Assembly (NCBI RefSeq): GCF_900231165.1 | Contig: NZ_LT960614.1 | Location: 3,473,501 to 3,537,500, forward strand | Direction of reading: 5' to 3' | DNA length: 64,000 nucleotides | DNA from: Hartmannibacter diazotrophicus | Lineage (GTDB): Bacteria; Pseudomonadota; Alphaproteobacteria; Rhizobiales; Pleomorphomonadaceae | Part shown: one piece after another, positions 27,160 through 37,370 of the stretch | Position numbering within the stretch: position 1 is the first letter of the stretch | Layout of the letters: the number at the start of each line of letters is the position of its first letter | Program-made: the position numbers and the translations under genes | Notes under the pieces: generated by a model | Database searches by the model: none | Told to the model about the DNA's origin: nothing | Seen by the model: the letters and a program-made list of their open reading frames with translations, nothing else

Positions 27160-27981
27160 TCAGCGGTTCGAAATGCCCCAGAGCGAGAAGAGATATTTGC
27201 GCACGAGGAAGAGGAAGATTAGCGCCGGCAACACCAGCACGAAGGCGCCGGCGAACTTGAGCGGCAACGGCGAGACGTCGATGCTCGTCAACAGAAACGC
27301 TGTCAGCGTCTGGTTGCGCACGGTCAGCACAGACGCCGCGAAGACCTCGTTCCACGAGGTGACGAAGGCAAAGACGCCGGAGGCCGCGATGCCCGGCACC
27401 GCGAGCGGCAGCACGATCTTGCGAAAGGCCTGGAGCCGCGTGCAACCGAGCGTCCAGGCCGCCTCTTCCAGTTCCAGCGGAATGCCCTCGAACAGCGAAG
27501 CCGTGATCAGCACCGCGAAGGGCAGTGCCAGTGTCGTATGCACGAGGGCAAGCCCCAGCGCGCTGTCGTCGAGGCCGAAGCGGATGTAGTAGACCGCGAG
27601 CGGCAGGGCGAGCAGCGGCAGCGGAAAGGCGCGCGTCATGATTACGAGCAGCCGGAAGGCCCCTTGCCCCTTGAAGCGGAAGCGCGCCAGTGCATAGCCT
27701 GCCGGCGCGCCGAGCCCGATGGACAGGAGCATCGTCAGGACCGCCACCAGCACCGAGTTGACGAGGGCCTGCGCGACGCCCGCGTAGCCCGCAAAGAAGC
27801 TCAGGCTCTCAAGGTCGAAGGACGGAAAGAAGGACTTCGGCCAGGCCGTCACCTCGGCGGGGGAATCCAGCGTGTTGACGACCAGAAGATAGATCGGCAG
27901 CAGCACCCACAGGATGAGCACTCCGGTGGCGATGCGCAGCGGCCAGCGGCCGAAGCCGGCGGACGATGTCACGGTACTCAT
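27160..27981 (-). CDS. Sugar ABC transporter permease (MalG type)
   Basis: The 273-residue permease has six predicted membrane segments and the coupling loop LELEEAAWTLGCTRLQAFRK, followed by IVLPLAVPGIAASGVFAF. The start at MSTVTSS (27981) overlaps the stop of the upstream permease gene by 4 bases. A longer open frame upstream is only a shadow of that gene. It pairs with the product of the upstream gene to form the pore. Confidence 0.92.
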   Translation of the reverse strand: MSTVTSSAGFGRWPLRIATGVLILWVLLPIYLLVVNTLDSPAEVTAWPKSFFPSFDLESLSFFAGYAGVAQALVNSVLVAVLTMLLSIGLGAPAGYALARFRFKGQGAFRLLVIMTRAFPLPLLALPLAVYYIRFGLDDSALGLALVHTTLALPFAVLITASLFEGIPLELEEAAWTLGCTRLQAFRKIVLPLAVPGIAASGVFAFVTSWNEVFAASVLTVRNQTLTAFLLTSIDVSPLPLKFAGAFVLVLPALIFLFLVRKYLFSLWGISNR

Positions 27982-28832
27982 GCCGTCTCTCCTTTCGTCC
28001 GGTCGCGCAGCAGCCAGAGGATCGCGACGGTGAAGGCGATCGAAAGGCCGAGAACGATCATCGCGTAGGCGGCGGCGCCCTTGCTGTCCTGCAGGTTGAA
28101 CTGCCACTCGAAGGTCTCGCCCATGAGCACTGGCAGGTTGGAACCGGCCAGAACCGCGACGACCGCGAAGACCTCGAAGGAAAGAATGACGCGCAGGATC
28201 AGCGCCGTCTGGAGGCTGGGCCTCAGCAGCGGCAGGGTGATCTTGCGAAAGCGCGTCCAGCGCCCGGCGCCAAAGACCTCGGCCGCCTCGTGATATTCCT
28301 TCGGGATCAGCCCCATGCCGGCGACGAGAATGACGAGGATGATCGCCGTCGCGCGCCAGATTTCGGCAGCGACCACAGCAACAAAGAGCGCCGGAAGATT
28401 GTTGTAGGTCAGAAGGTTCTGCGGTCCGTCGATCAGCCCGAGCGCATGCAGGAATCCGTTGAGGAAGCCGTTCTGTTCCAGGATCGCGAGCCACACGATG
28501 CCGGCGGCAAGATCGGAAATGCCGAGCGGGATCGTGAAGATGTAGAGGACGACGTCCCGCCCCGCCTTCAGCGACATGACGAGGCTCGCCATCGCGAGCG
28601 CCAGCGCAAGCTGGATCGGCACGACGAGGGCCGTCAGCGTCAGCGTGTTGGTGATCGCCGGCCAGAACTTCCAGTCGAAGGCGATGGACTGGAAATTGGC
28701 AAAGCCAAGCTCTCCGCCGGGCCCGGTAAAGGCCTCGACTGCCACGCCGAAGAAGGGCAGCAGGAAGAAGACGAGGAGAAAGGCCGTGGCCGGCAGAAGC
28801 AGCAGATACGGCAGGGTTCGGACGTTATTCAT
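27978..28832 (-). CDS. Sugar ABC transporter permease (MalF type)
   Basis: The 284-residue permease has six predicted membrane spans and the coupling loop EYHEAAEVFGAGRWTRFRKI, followed by TLPLLRPSLQTALIL. The start at MNNVRTLPYLLLLP is chosen since homologues begin just before this first span; the ribosome site is weak. A 157-base gap with a perfect stem-loop separates it from the binding-protein gene upstream. Confidence 0.9.
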   Translation of the reverse strand: MNNVRTLPYLLLLPATAFLLVFFLLPFFGVAVEAFTGPGGELGFANFQSIAFDWKFWPAITNTLTLTALVVPIQLALALAMASLVMSLKAGRDVVLYIFTIPLGISDLAAGIVWLAILEQNGFLNGFLHALGLIDGPQNLLTYNNLPALFVAVVAAEIWRATAIILVILVAGMGLIPKEYHEAAEVFGAGRWTRFRKITLPLLRPSLQTALILRVILSFEVFAVVAVLAGSNLPVLMGETFEWQFNLQDSKGAAAYAMIVLGLSIAFTVAILWLLRDRTKGETA

Positions 28833-28940
28833 CTTGTTGTCCCGAATGGGAAGTCTGGTGCCAGCGGTGGGAAGATTGGCCAACGCGCCGGATCGTGGGC
28901 GTCTACCATGGGAGCGCCAGCAGGCTGGACAGACCGGATC

Positions 28941-28967
28941 GTCCCCCTCCCGAAACGGGAGGGGGAC
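28941..28967 (-). promoter_or_regulatory. Perfect 12-bp stem-loop between binding-protein and permease genes
   Basis: GTCCCCCTCCCG (28941-28952) pairs perfectly with CGGGAGGGGGAC (28956-28967) over a 3-base loop. It lies about 20 bases after the binding-protein stop in the direction of transcription, without a T-run. It is likely an mRNA-stabilising or partial-termination element, as in malE-malF type gaps. Confidence 0.7.
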
Positions 28968-28989
28968 ATCGTCGTTTGGAACCGGGTGA

Positions 28990-30270
28990 TTACTCGACCG
29001 GGCAGGCACCCTCGCTGGCCGCGTCCGGCGCCCAGCAGGGAGCCCCGCTCTGCTTCATGATCGCGGCAAGCGCCTGGGCCTGCTGGTTCAGCACGTCCGG
29101 GATCGGCTGGCCGGCGAGCACGATGCGCTGGAAGGTGTCGGTATAGACCTTGTTGAACTTGCCGTTCGCTTCGCCAAGCCCGGTCGGCAGCAGCGTGTTG
29201 ACGCCATCGGCGGCCTTGGCCTGCGCGGCGATGGCAGGCTGGAAGGCCTTGGCGCTCGCCTGCGCATCATCGGGCAGCGTCAGGTCGACGACCGGGAAGA
29301 AGCCGGTGGCCTTGAGGGTCGCCGCCTGCGCCTCGGGCGTCAGCAGATAGGCGATCAGCTTCTTGGCCGTCTCCGGATCGGGCGAGGTCTTCGGGATGGC
29401 AAGACCGGCGACCACCGGCATGTTGCCGCGACCGGCCGGGCCGGCGGGCACCGGGAAGGCGACAAAGTCGTCCGGCTTTTCGTTGAACGCCTGCTTCAGG
29501 CGCGCGGCGTGGTCCCAAGCGATCCAGACGTCGCCGGTCAGCAGCGGCTCCTGCATGAAGGCGTAGCTGGTCGCGGCCGGATTCACCTGCTCCCAAAGCG
29601 TCTTGAACGAGGCCCACATGTCCTCCGCTTCCTTGGAGCGGAATTTGGTGACCACGGAATTGGTGTAGGAGGGATAGAGATACCCCTCGAAGAAGCGGTG
29701 CATCAGACCCTTCGGACCAGCCGGAAAGCCGAGCTTCTTGGAGCCGGTCGCCTCGTTGACGGCTTTCGCCCAGGCGGCAAGCTGGTCGTAGGTGAGTGCG
29801 TTGAGGTCGGCGCCCTCGGGCAGATACTGCAGCGCCTTCTTGTTGGCGGCCATCAGATAGGTCGCCTGCATCCACGGCACATAGTGGGCCTCGCCCATGC
29901 CGAGCTTGGACAGATCCATGAAGGCCGGGCTGATCGTATCGGTCCCGGCAGTGCCGGAAATCGGCGTCAGGCCATCGGCAAAGCTCGCGAACTGGCCATG
30001 CAGCGCGCCGAGGAGGCCGATGGCGCCGGAGCCGGCCTCAAGTTCGGCCTGAACGCGCGTCATGAAGGGCGCGCCGTCCTGGCTCTTGAAGCTGACCGAC
30101 AGACCGGAACCGGCGAGAACATCGTCGCGCACGGCCTGGGCTTCCTCCACCGGCGCTGCCTGACTGGAGAAAAACAGGAGATCGTCGGCACGGGCCGTGC
30201 CGGCCTGAAGGCTGACGCCTGCGACGGCGATCGCTGCGACGCTTAAGAGCGAAGTCTTGACGGGTTTCAT
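28990..30270 (-). CDS. Sugar ABC transporter substrate-binding protein
   Basis: This 426-residue periplasmic binding protein has a Sec signal peptide: MKPVKTSLLSVAAIAVAG, then a cut near TARA. Later blocks include YLMAANKKALQYLPEGADLN, LTGDVWIAWDHAARLKQAF and VVAGLAIPKTSPDPETAKKL. Two Cys near the C-terminus (PCWAPD and GACPVE) may form a disulfide. The start at 30270 has GGGAGGAACCAC just upstream; an ATG at 30294 has no good site. It is the first transport gene after the LacI repressor in the same direction. Confidence 0.9.
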   Translation of the reverse strand: MKPVKTSLLSVAAIAVAGVSLQAGTARADDLLFFSSQAAPVEEAQAVRDDVLAGSGLSVSFKSQDGAPFMTRVQAELEAGSGAIGLLGALHGQFASFADGLTPISGTAGTDTISPAFMDLSKLGMGEAHYVPWMQATYLMAANKKALQYLPEGADLNALTYDQLAAWAKAVNEATGSKKLGFPAGPKGLMHRFFEGYLYPSYTNSVVTKFRSKEAEDMWASFKTLWEQVNPAATSYAFMQEPLLTGDVWIAWDHAARLKQAFNEKPDDFVAFPVPAGPAGRGNMPVVAGLAIPKTSPDPETAKKLIAYLLTPEAQAATLKATGFFPVVDLTLPDDAQASAKAFQPAIAAQAKAADGVNTLLPTGLGEANGKFNKVYTDTFQRIVLAGQPIPDVLNQQAQALAAIMKQSGAPCWAPDAASEGACPVE

Positions 30271-30327
30271 GTGGTTCCTCCCTTTCTTGAACAAAAGACG
30301 ATTTGAAGGTTTGGAGCGCCGAACCGC

Positions 30328-31425
30328 TCAGGGTGTCTTGCGGCCGGGCTGGTGCCGGCGCTCGGGGCTGGCGGCCCTGCGGGCAAGCGGATCGGGCGCC
30401 GGCCCATGGCTGCCGCGCGGAATGAAGGTCGGCGCGATGAGCCGCGGCGGCACGGCGTCGTTGCCGGCCGTGATCGCCATCTCCAGCATTTCAGCGATCG
30501 AGGCCGTCACCTCGCGGATGCGCTGGCTGAAGGTGGTGAGCGCGGGCCCCGCATAGGCTGCGGTCGGCACGTCGTCGAAGCCAGTAACCGACAGGTCGCG
30601 CGGGATGACGAGGCCGCGTTGACGAGCCGCTTCCATGGCGGCAAAGGCAAGACGGTCGGTAAGACAGACGATGGCTGTCGGGCGCGGGTCGAGATCGAGC
30701 AGCCGGGCAACCGCGGCAACAACCGCCTCGCGGTTCGCGACATCCACCTCGACGCTAGCGTTCGGATCGAGCGCAAGGCCGCGATCGGCCAGCCCCTGCT
30801 CCAAACCGAGACGGCGAAAATGCGCGTAGGTGTAGGGCAGATCGGGACCGAGCACGGCAAACTGCGTGTGGCCGAGATCGGCCAGAAGATGCGCCAGATC
30901 GCGGAAGGCATCCTCGCCACTGGTGTCGATCCAGGGAAATTGTAGGTCGTGATCGAGCACGCGGCCGTGTGCGACGAAGGGCACCTTGCGCTCGATCAGA
31001 AAGCGCACGCGCGGATCGTCCCTTGTGATGCGGTTGATCACCACGGCGTCCGCCGAAAGGCCGTCCACCATGTGGCGCAGCGTGTCCATGTCGCTGTGGT
31101 CCGGCGGCACGGCGGCAAGAAAGAGATCGAGCTGACGGCGCGTCAGGTTCTCCGAGAGGCCAACCATGAACTCGCCCATGAAGGCGTCGATCACCTCGCC
31201 GGAACGCAACGGCAGTACCATGCCGATGAAATTGCTGCGGCCGGAGACGAGCATGCGGCCCATGCGGTTCGGCACGTAGCCATGGGCGGCGGCGGCCTCC
31301 ATGACGCGCTGGCGCGTGGCCTCGCTGACGTCGGAATAGCCGGCCATGGCGCGCGAGACGGTCGTGACCGAGAGATTGAGTTCGGCCGCGATATCCTTCA
31401 GTCCGATGGGCCGACGCTTCGCCAT
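30328..31425 (-). CDS. LacI family transcriptional repressor
   Basis: The 365-residue regulator has the LacI helix-turn-helix and hinge at its start (GLKDIAAELNLSVTTVSRAM, then the hinge near YVPNRMGRMLV) and a periplasmic-binding-like sensor domain. The ATG at 31425 has GGGGAGAGA just upstream; an earlier ATG at 31569 would run through the operators and is rejected. It is upstream of the importer and GH63 gene in the same direction and is only 57 bases from the next gene, so it may be co-transcribed. A sugar or glycoside is the expected inducer. Confidence 0.92.
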   Translation of the reverse strand: MAKRRPIGLKDIAAELNLSVTTVSRAMAGYSDVSEATRQRVMEAAAAHGYVPNRMGRMLVSGRSNFIGMVLPLRSGEVIDAFMGEFMVGLSENLTRRQLDLFLAAVPPDHSDMDTLRHMVDGLSADAVVINRITRDDPRVRFLIERKVPFVAHGRVLDHDLQFPWIDTSGEDAFRDLAHLLADLGHTQFAVLGPDLPYTYAHFRRLGLEQGLADRGLALDPNASVEVDVANREAVVAAVARLLDLDPRPTAIVCLTDRLAFAAMEAARQRGLVIPRDLSVTGFDDVPTAAYAGPALTTFSQRIREVTASIAEMLEMAITAGNDAVPPRLIAPTFIPRGSHGPAPDPLARRAASPERRHQPGRKTP

Positions 31426-31512
31426 TCTCTCCCCGTTCCCGCTCTTCGGCTTGTCCGTTTCTGGCCCGTTGTCAGGACCGGTGGCGCCGATATTTGATGG
31501 GGGAGTCGTAAT

Positions 31513-31548
31513 CCAAAACGTTTTCGGGATCAATCCAAAACGTTTTGG
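31513..31548. promoter_or_regulatory. Two tandem LacI-type operators
   Basis: CCAAAACGTTTTGG (31535-31548) is a perfect 14-bp palindrome and CCAAAACGTTTTCG (31513-31526) matches it at 13 of 14 positions. Both are preceded by AAT, and their centres are 22 bp apart, close to two helical turns. The central CG and 14-bp size are classic for LacI-family proteins. They lie about 90-120 bases upstream of the repressor start. Confidence 0.85.
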
Positions 31549-31648
31549 TTCATTGGTATGAGAAATCAACCGAGGGCTTCGGGGTCAAAAAATGCGGGTC
31601 AAGACTTGCGGGAGCCTGGCGCAACCGGACGCGGCCAAACCGTTGGGG

Positions 31649-32644
31649 TCAGATCGAAAATCCCTCGATCCGGCAGACGATCATGTCGTGATCGGAAAGC
31701 GGCGTGCCGTCGTCGTCGAGCGAGGGCACGATGGCGCTGGAGCCGATCGCAAGCCCGCGCGACAGGAACCAGTCGAGCTTCATCGCCCGGTCCGGATGGC
31801 GGGTGATCAGGCTCGGCCGGGTCGTCATCTGGTCCATGGGACCGCTGTGGCGGAGAAAGCCGCGCGCCGCGCTTGCGGCAAAGAGGCCTTCCTTCTCGAA
31901 ATCGCCGCCGATGTGATTGCCCGTGTTGAGATCCCCGCCAATGAGGATCGGCAGCCCCGGCGCATGGGCTTCGACGGCATCGATCAGAGCCATTATCTGG
32001 CGCTCGCGGTAAGGACTGTCGGCATTGCTTTCCAGATGCACCGAGACGGCCACGAAAGGCCCCTCCTCCGTCTCGATGACGGCACCGACCGCCATGCGCT
32101 CGCCGATGCGCGACTGCTCGCCGCCACCGAACCAGACACGCTCGCCGGGAAGCCGAAACAGGAACGGGCGAACCAGCGGGCCCGCTGCCAGCAACCCGTT
32201 GCCGTGAAAGCCCTTCTCGTTGCTGGCGTCCTTGCAGAACTGCCGTTCCGACTGCGAACCGAGCCCAAGCTCCAGAAACTCGACACCATAGGCGTAGGCC
32301 ATGCCGAGGGCATCCGCGACGGCCGCCGTCGTGTGGCGCTGGCCGCTGCGCGACATGCCGTCGTCCATCTCCGACAAGAGAACGACCGAGGCGCCACTTG
32401 CCGCGATCTTCGCCGCCGAGCGCTCGGGGAACAGGCAGCGCTCCAGGTTCCAGGCCGCAACCGTGAGCGGGAACCCAAGCGGTGCCATCTCCTTCGCGCT
32501 GCCGGCAACCTCGACGGCGCCGAAGCAATCAAGCCCGGCCATCGCCTTGTCATGCGCCGCGACCGAAGGCTCCAATGCTGCCAGCGCCTCACGCTCGCGG
32601 GTCGTTGGCACCGCAAGAGCTGCCACCGTCTTGTCGATGATCAC
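31649..32644 (-). CDS. Endonuclease/exonuclease/phosphatase family hydrolase
   Basis: The 331-residue protein has EEP-fold motifs in order: the start of the fold AAWNLERC, the metal-binding SEMDDG, the HLESN strand, GGDLNTGN and the C-terminal LSDHDMIV. Such enzymes are metal-dependent phosphodiesterases or phosphatases on nucleic acids, phospholipid headgroups or inositol phosphates. No signal peptide is seen. It follows ugpC in the same direction after 33 bases, where other genomes often place the glycerophosphodiester phosphodiesterase UgpQ, so a role on an imported phosphodiester is a reasonable inference. Confidence 0.85.
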   Translation of the reverse strand: MIIDKTVAALAVPTTREREALAALEPSVAAHDKAMAGLDCFGAVEVAGSAKEMAPLGFPLTVAAWNLERCLFPERSAAKIAASGASVVLLSEMDDGMSRSGQRHTTAAVADALGMAYAYGVEFLELGLGSQSERQFCKDASNEKGFHGNGLLAAGPLVRPFLFRLPGERVWFGGGEQSRIGERMAVGAVIETEEGPFVAVSVHLESNADSPYRERQIMALIDAVEAHAPGLPILIGGDLNTGNHIGGDFEKEGLFAASAARGFLRHSGPMDQMTTRPSLITRHPDRAMKLDWFLSRGLAIGSSAIVPSLDDDGTPLSDHDMIVCRIEGFSI

Positions 32645-32677
32645 GATTGTGCTCCGGGAGAATGAAAATGAGACCGG

Positions 32678-33751
<1,074 letters not shown>

Positions 33752-33764
33752 GGTGCGATACGTC

Positions 33765-34607
33765 TCACTTGTCGCTTTCGGTCAGGCCCTTGATGAACCA
33801 GCTCTGGAAGATGACGACGACCAGAACCGGCGGCAGCATTGCGAGGACCGCAAGCGCAAAAGCCTGATTGTAATCGGGAATCTGTGCGCCGACCCAGACG
33901 AGCAGGATCTGCTTGATGCCGCGCACGAGGGTGAAGAAGCTCTCGTCGGTCGTCATCAGCATCGGCCAGAGATACTGGTTCCAGCCGTAGACGAACATGA
34001 TGACGAAGATCGCCGCGATCATGTTGCGCGACAGCGGCACGAGAACGTCGATGAAGAACTTGACCGGCCCCGCTCCGTCGATGCGCGCCGCTTCCAGGAG
34101 TTCGTCCGGCACCGACTTGAAGAACTGGCGGAAGTAGAAGGTGCCGGTCGCCGAAGCGAGCAGCGGAACGACGAGCCCGGTATAGGTGTCGACGAGGCCG
34201 AGCCTGGTCATCACCTCGTAGGAGGGCAGGATGCGCACCTCAAGCGGCAACAGCAGCGTCGTGAAGATCATCCAGAAGAAGACAACGCCCATGCGGAAGC
34301 GGAAATAGACGATGGCATAGGCCGCCAGCATGGAAAGGACGATCTTGCCGACGGCAAAGCCGATGCCGAGGATGAAGGAGTTCTTCAGCATGGCGAGCCC
34401 CGTCACCTTGCCGGTGAAGCCGCCCTTCTCGAACAGCACCTTGTCGTAGGTCTCCGCGAAATGATCGCCCCAGGTCGCCATCAGCCCCTGCATGTGGACC
34501 TCGACGGCGGTGTGCGTGGAGGTGAGAAAGGCCACGACCACCGGCCCGATCATGAAGAGGACACCGAGGATGAGGATCAGGTGATCGAAGATGCGCGTTC
34601 GGTTCAT
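33765..34607 (-). CDS. ugpE: sn-Glycerol-3-phosphate ABC transporter permease UgpE
   Basis: The 280-residue permease has six predicted spans and the coupling loop [20 protein letters not shown]. Segments [16 protein letters not shown] and [20 protein letters not shown] are characteristic of UgpE. The start at 34607 ([15 protein letters not shown]) matches UgpE; a longer open frame lies inside ugpA. It sits 10 bases after ugpA. Confidence 0.92.
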   Translation of the reverse strand: MNRTRIFDHLILILGVLFMIGPVVVAFLTSTHTAVEVHMQGLMATWGDHFAETYDKVLFEKGGFTGKVTGLAMLKNSFILGIGFAVGKIVLSMLAAYAIVYFRFRMGVVFFWMIFTTLLLPLEVRILPSYEVMTRLGLVDTYTGLVVPLLASATGTFYFRQFFKSVPDELLEAARIDGAGPVKFFIDVLVPLSRNMIAAIFVIMFVYGWNQYLWPMLMTTDESFFTLVRGIKQILLVWVGAQIPDYNQAFALAVLAMLPPVLVVVIFQSWFIKGLTESDK

Positions 34608-34617
34608 CGCCCGGCCC

Positions 34618-35499
34618 TCAGTTGTAGTGGACGCGCCGCTCGATAAAGCGGAACTGGAAGAAGGTAAGGACGAGGACAACGATCATCAGGATCACCGACT
34701 GGGCCGAGGAGCCGCCGAGATCGTTGCCGCGGAAGCCGTCCATGTAGACCTTGTAGACAAGCGTGATCGGGTTGTTCGCCGCCTTGTCCTTCACGGTCGT
34801 GTCGATGATGCCGAAGGTATCGAAGAGCGCGTAGGTGACGTTGATGATCAGCAGGAAGAAGGCCGTCGGCGAAAGCAGCGGCAGCACCACCGTCCAGAAG
34901 CGGCGGAAGCCCGAGCGGCAGTCGATCGAGGCCGCCTCGACGATCGAGGCCGGGATGCCCTGAAGACCCGACAGGAAGAAGATGAAGTTGTAGGGAATCT
35001 GCTTCCACACCGCGATCGTGATCATGGTGATCGCCGTGTCCCAATAGTTGATCCCGACCTTCATGTCCCAGCCGAACATGGCCGCAAGCTTCACGAAGGG
35101 GCCGACATGCTGGTCGAAGAACATCACGCCGATGAGGCCGGCGACCGGCGGCGCCACGGCATAGACGGAGATCAGCAGCGTCTTGTAGGCGCTCGCCCCG
35201 CGCAGGACCTTGTCGGCCTTCACCGCCAGCAGGAGCCCTATCGCCAACGAGAAGACCGTCACCAGCACCGTGAAGAGGACGGTGAAATTGGCGATCTTCA
35301 GGTATTCCGACGAGGCGAAGATATCGCGGTAGTTGTCGAGACCGACAAAGGACGAGCCAAAGCCGAAGGGGTCCTCCAGATAGAAGGACGACTGGATCGC
35401 CTGGGCGGACGGCCAGTAGAAGAAGATGAAGACCACCGCCATCTGCGGCAGCAGAAGCAGATAGGGCAAAAGGGGACGGGAAAACTGTACGCGCTTCAT
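34618..35499 (-). CDS. ugpA: sn-Glycerol-3-phosphate ABC transporter permease UgpA
   Basis: The 293-residue permease has six predicted spans. MKRVQFSRPLLPYLLLLPQM and the loop IVEAASIDCRSGFRRFWTVV, as well as NVTYALFDTFGIIDT, closely resemble UgpA. With UgpE it forms the inner-membrane channel for glycerol-3-phosphate or its diesters. A gap of 259 bases containing the 126-bp palindromic repeat separates it from ugpB. Confidence 0.93.
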   Translation of the reverse strand: MKRVQFSRPLLPYLLLLPQMAVVFIFFYWPSAQAIQSSFYLEDPFGFGSSFVGLDNYRDIFASSEYLKIANFTVLFTVLVTVFSLAIGLLLAVKADKVLRGASAYKTLLISVYAVAPPVAGLIGVMFFDQHVGPFVKLAAMFGWDMKVGINYWDTAITMITIAVWKQIPYNFIFFLSGLQGIPASIVEAASIDCRSGFRRFWTVVLPLLSPTAFFLLIINVTYALFDTFGIIDTTVKDKAANNPITLVYKVYMDGFRGNDLGGSSAQSVILMIVVLVLTFFQFRFIERRVHYN

Positions 35500-35568
35500 G
35501 GGCCGGGATGTTCCGGTTTCGGGAGGCGGGCGGAACTCGTGCCTGCCTCATTCCCTCGCTCGGCTCAG

Positions 35569-35694
35569 TGTCATTCCCGGCCAAGGCCGAAAGGCCAAGG
35601 GGAAGGGAATCCAAAAGCCGGCGACGGAACGCATTGATTGAAGTCTGGATCCCCTTCCCTCGCCGAATGGACATTCGGCTCGCCGGGGATGACA
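35569..35694. repeat. 126-bp intergenic palindromic repeat, copy 2
   Basis: The element begins TGTCATTCCCGGC and ends GCCGGGGATGACA, as in copy 1 at 2106-2231, and has exactly the same length of 126 bases. The inner parts also match in pattern (GGGAAGGGAATCC and GGATCCCCTTCCCTCG), while the centre differs. It occupies the ugpB-ugpA gap and can fold into a long hairpin. Confidence 0.82.
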
Positions 35695-35758
35695 CAAGAA
35701 AAACGGCAGACATCCGGGCACGCAGGCCCGGATGTCCGAATTGAAGTCCGGTTGGTAA

Positions 35759-37057
35759 TCAGCCAGACGTCTTGGCGAAGCGGGCGAGCAGTGCGTCGCC
35801 TTCCTTCTTGATCGTCTCCATGGCGTCCTTGACGGTGGTCTCGCCGGCGAAGATACGGCCGTACTCGCGCTCCATGACTTCACGGATCTGCGGGTAGAAG
35901 CCCATGCGGTAGCCCTTGTCCCATTCGGCGCCCGGCAGCGAAAGCTGCTGGATGCCAACTTCGGCGACCGGCTTCTCCTTGTAGTAGCCTTCTTCCTTGG
36001 CCATCTCGTAGGCGGCCTTGGTGATCGGCACGTAGCCGGTCGCCTTGTGCCAGAAGACCTGGATTTCCGGCGAGGTCAGGAACTGGAAGAAGGAGGCTGT
36101 GCAGTTGTTTTCCGCTTCCGGCTTTCCAGCCATGGCAAAGAGCGCCGCGCCGCCGATGAACGAGTGCACACCGGCGCCCTTGATCGAGTTCCAGTAGGGC
36201 AGGAAGGTTGCCGAGAAAGGCATTTGGGCGGTCTTCTGCAGGCCGCCGAAGGAGCCCGACGAGCCGATCCAGAGCGCGGCCTTGTTTTCCTCGAAGACCT
36301 TCTGGTTGTCCGACCAGCCGGCGCCGTAATAGCCGAAGTAGCCCTCGTCGGACCAAGCCTTCAGCTTGTCGTACATCATCACGTGGTTCGGATCGGTGAC
36401 GTTGATCGTCGTGTCGATGACGCTGTCGTAGCCGTTGTTGTTCGATGCGAACTGGATGTTGTTGCGCGAGAAGAAGTTCTCGGTGAACTCCCAGGTCAGC
36501 TGCGACTGGACGAGCGGAACGTAGCCGGCGGCCTTGAGCTTCGGCGCGATCGCCTCGAACTCTTCCCAGGTCTTCGGCGCCTCGACGCCGGCCTTCTTCA
36601 GGGCCTCGTCGTTGATGTACATGATCGGCGCCGAGGAGTTGAACGGCATGCCGATGAACTTGCCGTCGCTGTCGGCATAGAAGTAGCGCACGCCGTCGAT
36701 GAAGGCGTTGCGGTCGAAGTCGTGACCAGCGGCCTTGATCAGGTCCTCCGCCGGGATGGCCGCGCCCTTGGCGTTGATGATGGTCGCGGCGCCGGCATCG
36801 AAGACCTGCAGGATGTTGGGCTGCTCGCCGGAGCGGAAGGCGGCGATGCCGGCGGCAAGAGCCTCCTCATAGGTGCCCTTGGAGACCGGGGTCAGGCTGC
36901 AGGCGCTCTGCGAGTCGTTGAATTTCTTCGAGATTTCGTTGATCACGTCGCCATTGTGGCCGCTCATGCCATGCCACCAGGTGATTTCGGTGGCGGCGTG
37001 CGCCGTCGAGCTCAGGATGGCAAGCGAAAGGCTTGCAGCAAGGGTCTGCTTGATCAT
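35759..37057 (-). CDS. ugpB: sn-Glycerol-3-phosphate-binding periplasmic protein UgpB
   Basis: The 432-residue protein starts with a Sec signal peptide, cut after STAHA. The mature start, ATEITWWHGMSGHNGDVINE, is a UgpB hallmark. MPFNSSAPIMYINDEALKKA and YWNSIKGAGVHSFIGGAALF are also family-typical. It captures glycerol-3-phosphate or glycerophosphodiesters in the periplasm. It is the first gene of the minus-strand operon ugpB, ugpA, ugpE, ugpC and an EEP hydrolase. Confidence 0.94.
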   Translation of the reverse strand: MIKQTLAASLSLAILSSTAHAATEITWWHGMSGHNGDVINEISKKFNDSQSACSLTPVSKGTYEEALAAGIAAFRSGEQPNILQVFDAGAATIINAKGAAIPAEDLIKAAGHDFDRNAFIDGVRYFYADSDGKFIGMPFNSSAPIMYINDEALKKAGVEAPKTWEEFEAIAPKLKAAGYVPLVQSQLTWEFTENFFSRNNIQFASNNNGYDSVIDTTINVTDPNHVMMYDKLKAWSDEGYFGYYGAGWSDNQKVFEENKAALWIGSSGSFGGLQKTAQMPFSATFLPYWNSIKGAGVHSFIGGAALFAMAGKPEAENNCTASFFQFLTSPEIQVFWHKATGYVPITKAAYEMAKEEGYYKEKPVAEVGIQQLSLPGAEWDKGYRMGFYPQIREVMEREYGRIFAGETTVKDAMETIKKEGDALLARFAKTSG

Positions 37058-37370
37058 GGTTTTGACCTGCCGTTAGGGATTGGACCGAGGCAGGTGTACG
37101 GATGTCAGATGACAGTTTCCCAAAGCTATTGTGACAATTATTTGTCGATTCAATTCTCAAAACATGAGAATTACCCTTAGCTGTCAAACAATATATATCC
37201 AATAATACACGAGATTGTGCAGAAATTATTATTTCACCAGCAAAATAACGACGCGGAAATTCACTTCACAGTCGTCGCGATCGATCAAAAATTGAGCACT
37301 GAGCCCGGGTACCCATGCAGTCCGAACGAGGATCGGGACCGTGGATCGCTCTCGCCGCTGCCAGGAATGC
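37058..37370. other. Intergenic promoter region upstream of ugpB
   Basis: About 310 bases without a supported gene. The part 37120-37260 is strongly AT-rich and should hold the ugpB promoter. A short palindrome ATTGTGACAAT lies at 37128-37138, and CTGTCA-like hexamers occur on both strands, but no pair with the 11-base spacing of a true PhoB box could be confirmed by eye. Confidence 0.45.

Noticed and set aside
37058-37370. PhoB box upstream of ugpB
   Set aside because: CTGTCA-like words are present, but no two copies with the 11-base repeat spacing could be found, so phosphate control is not claimed.
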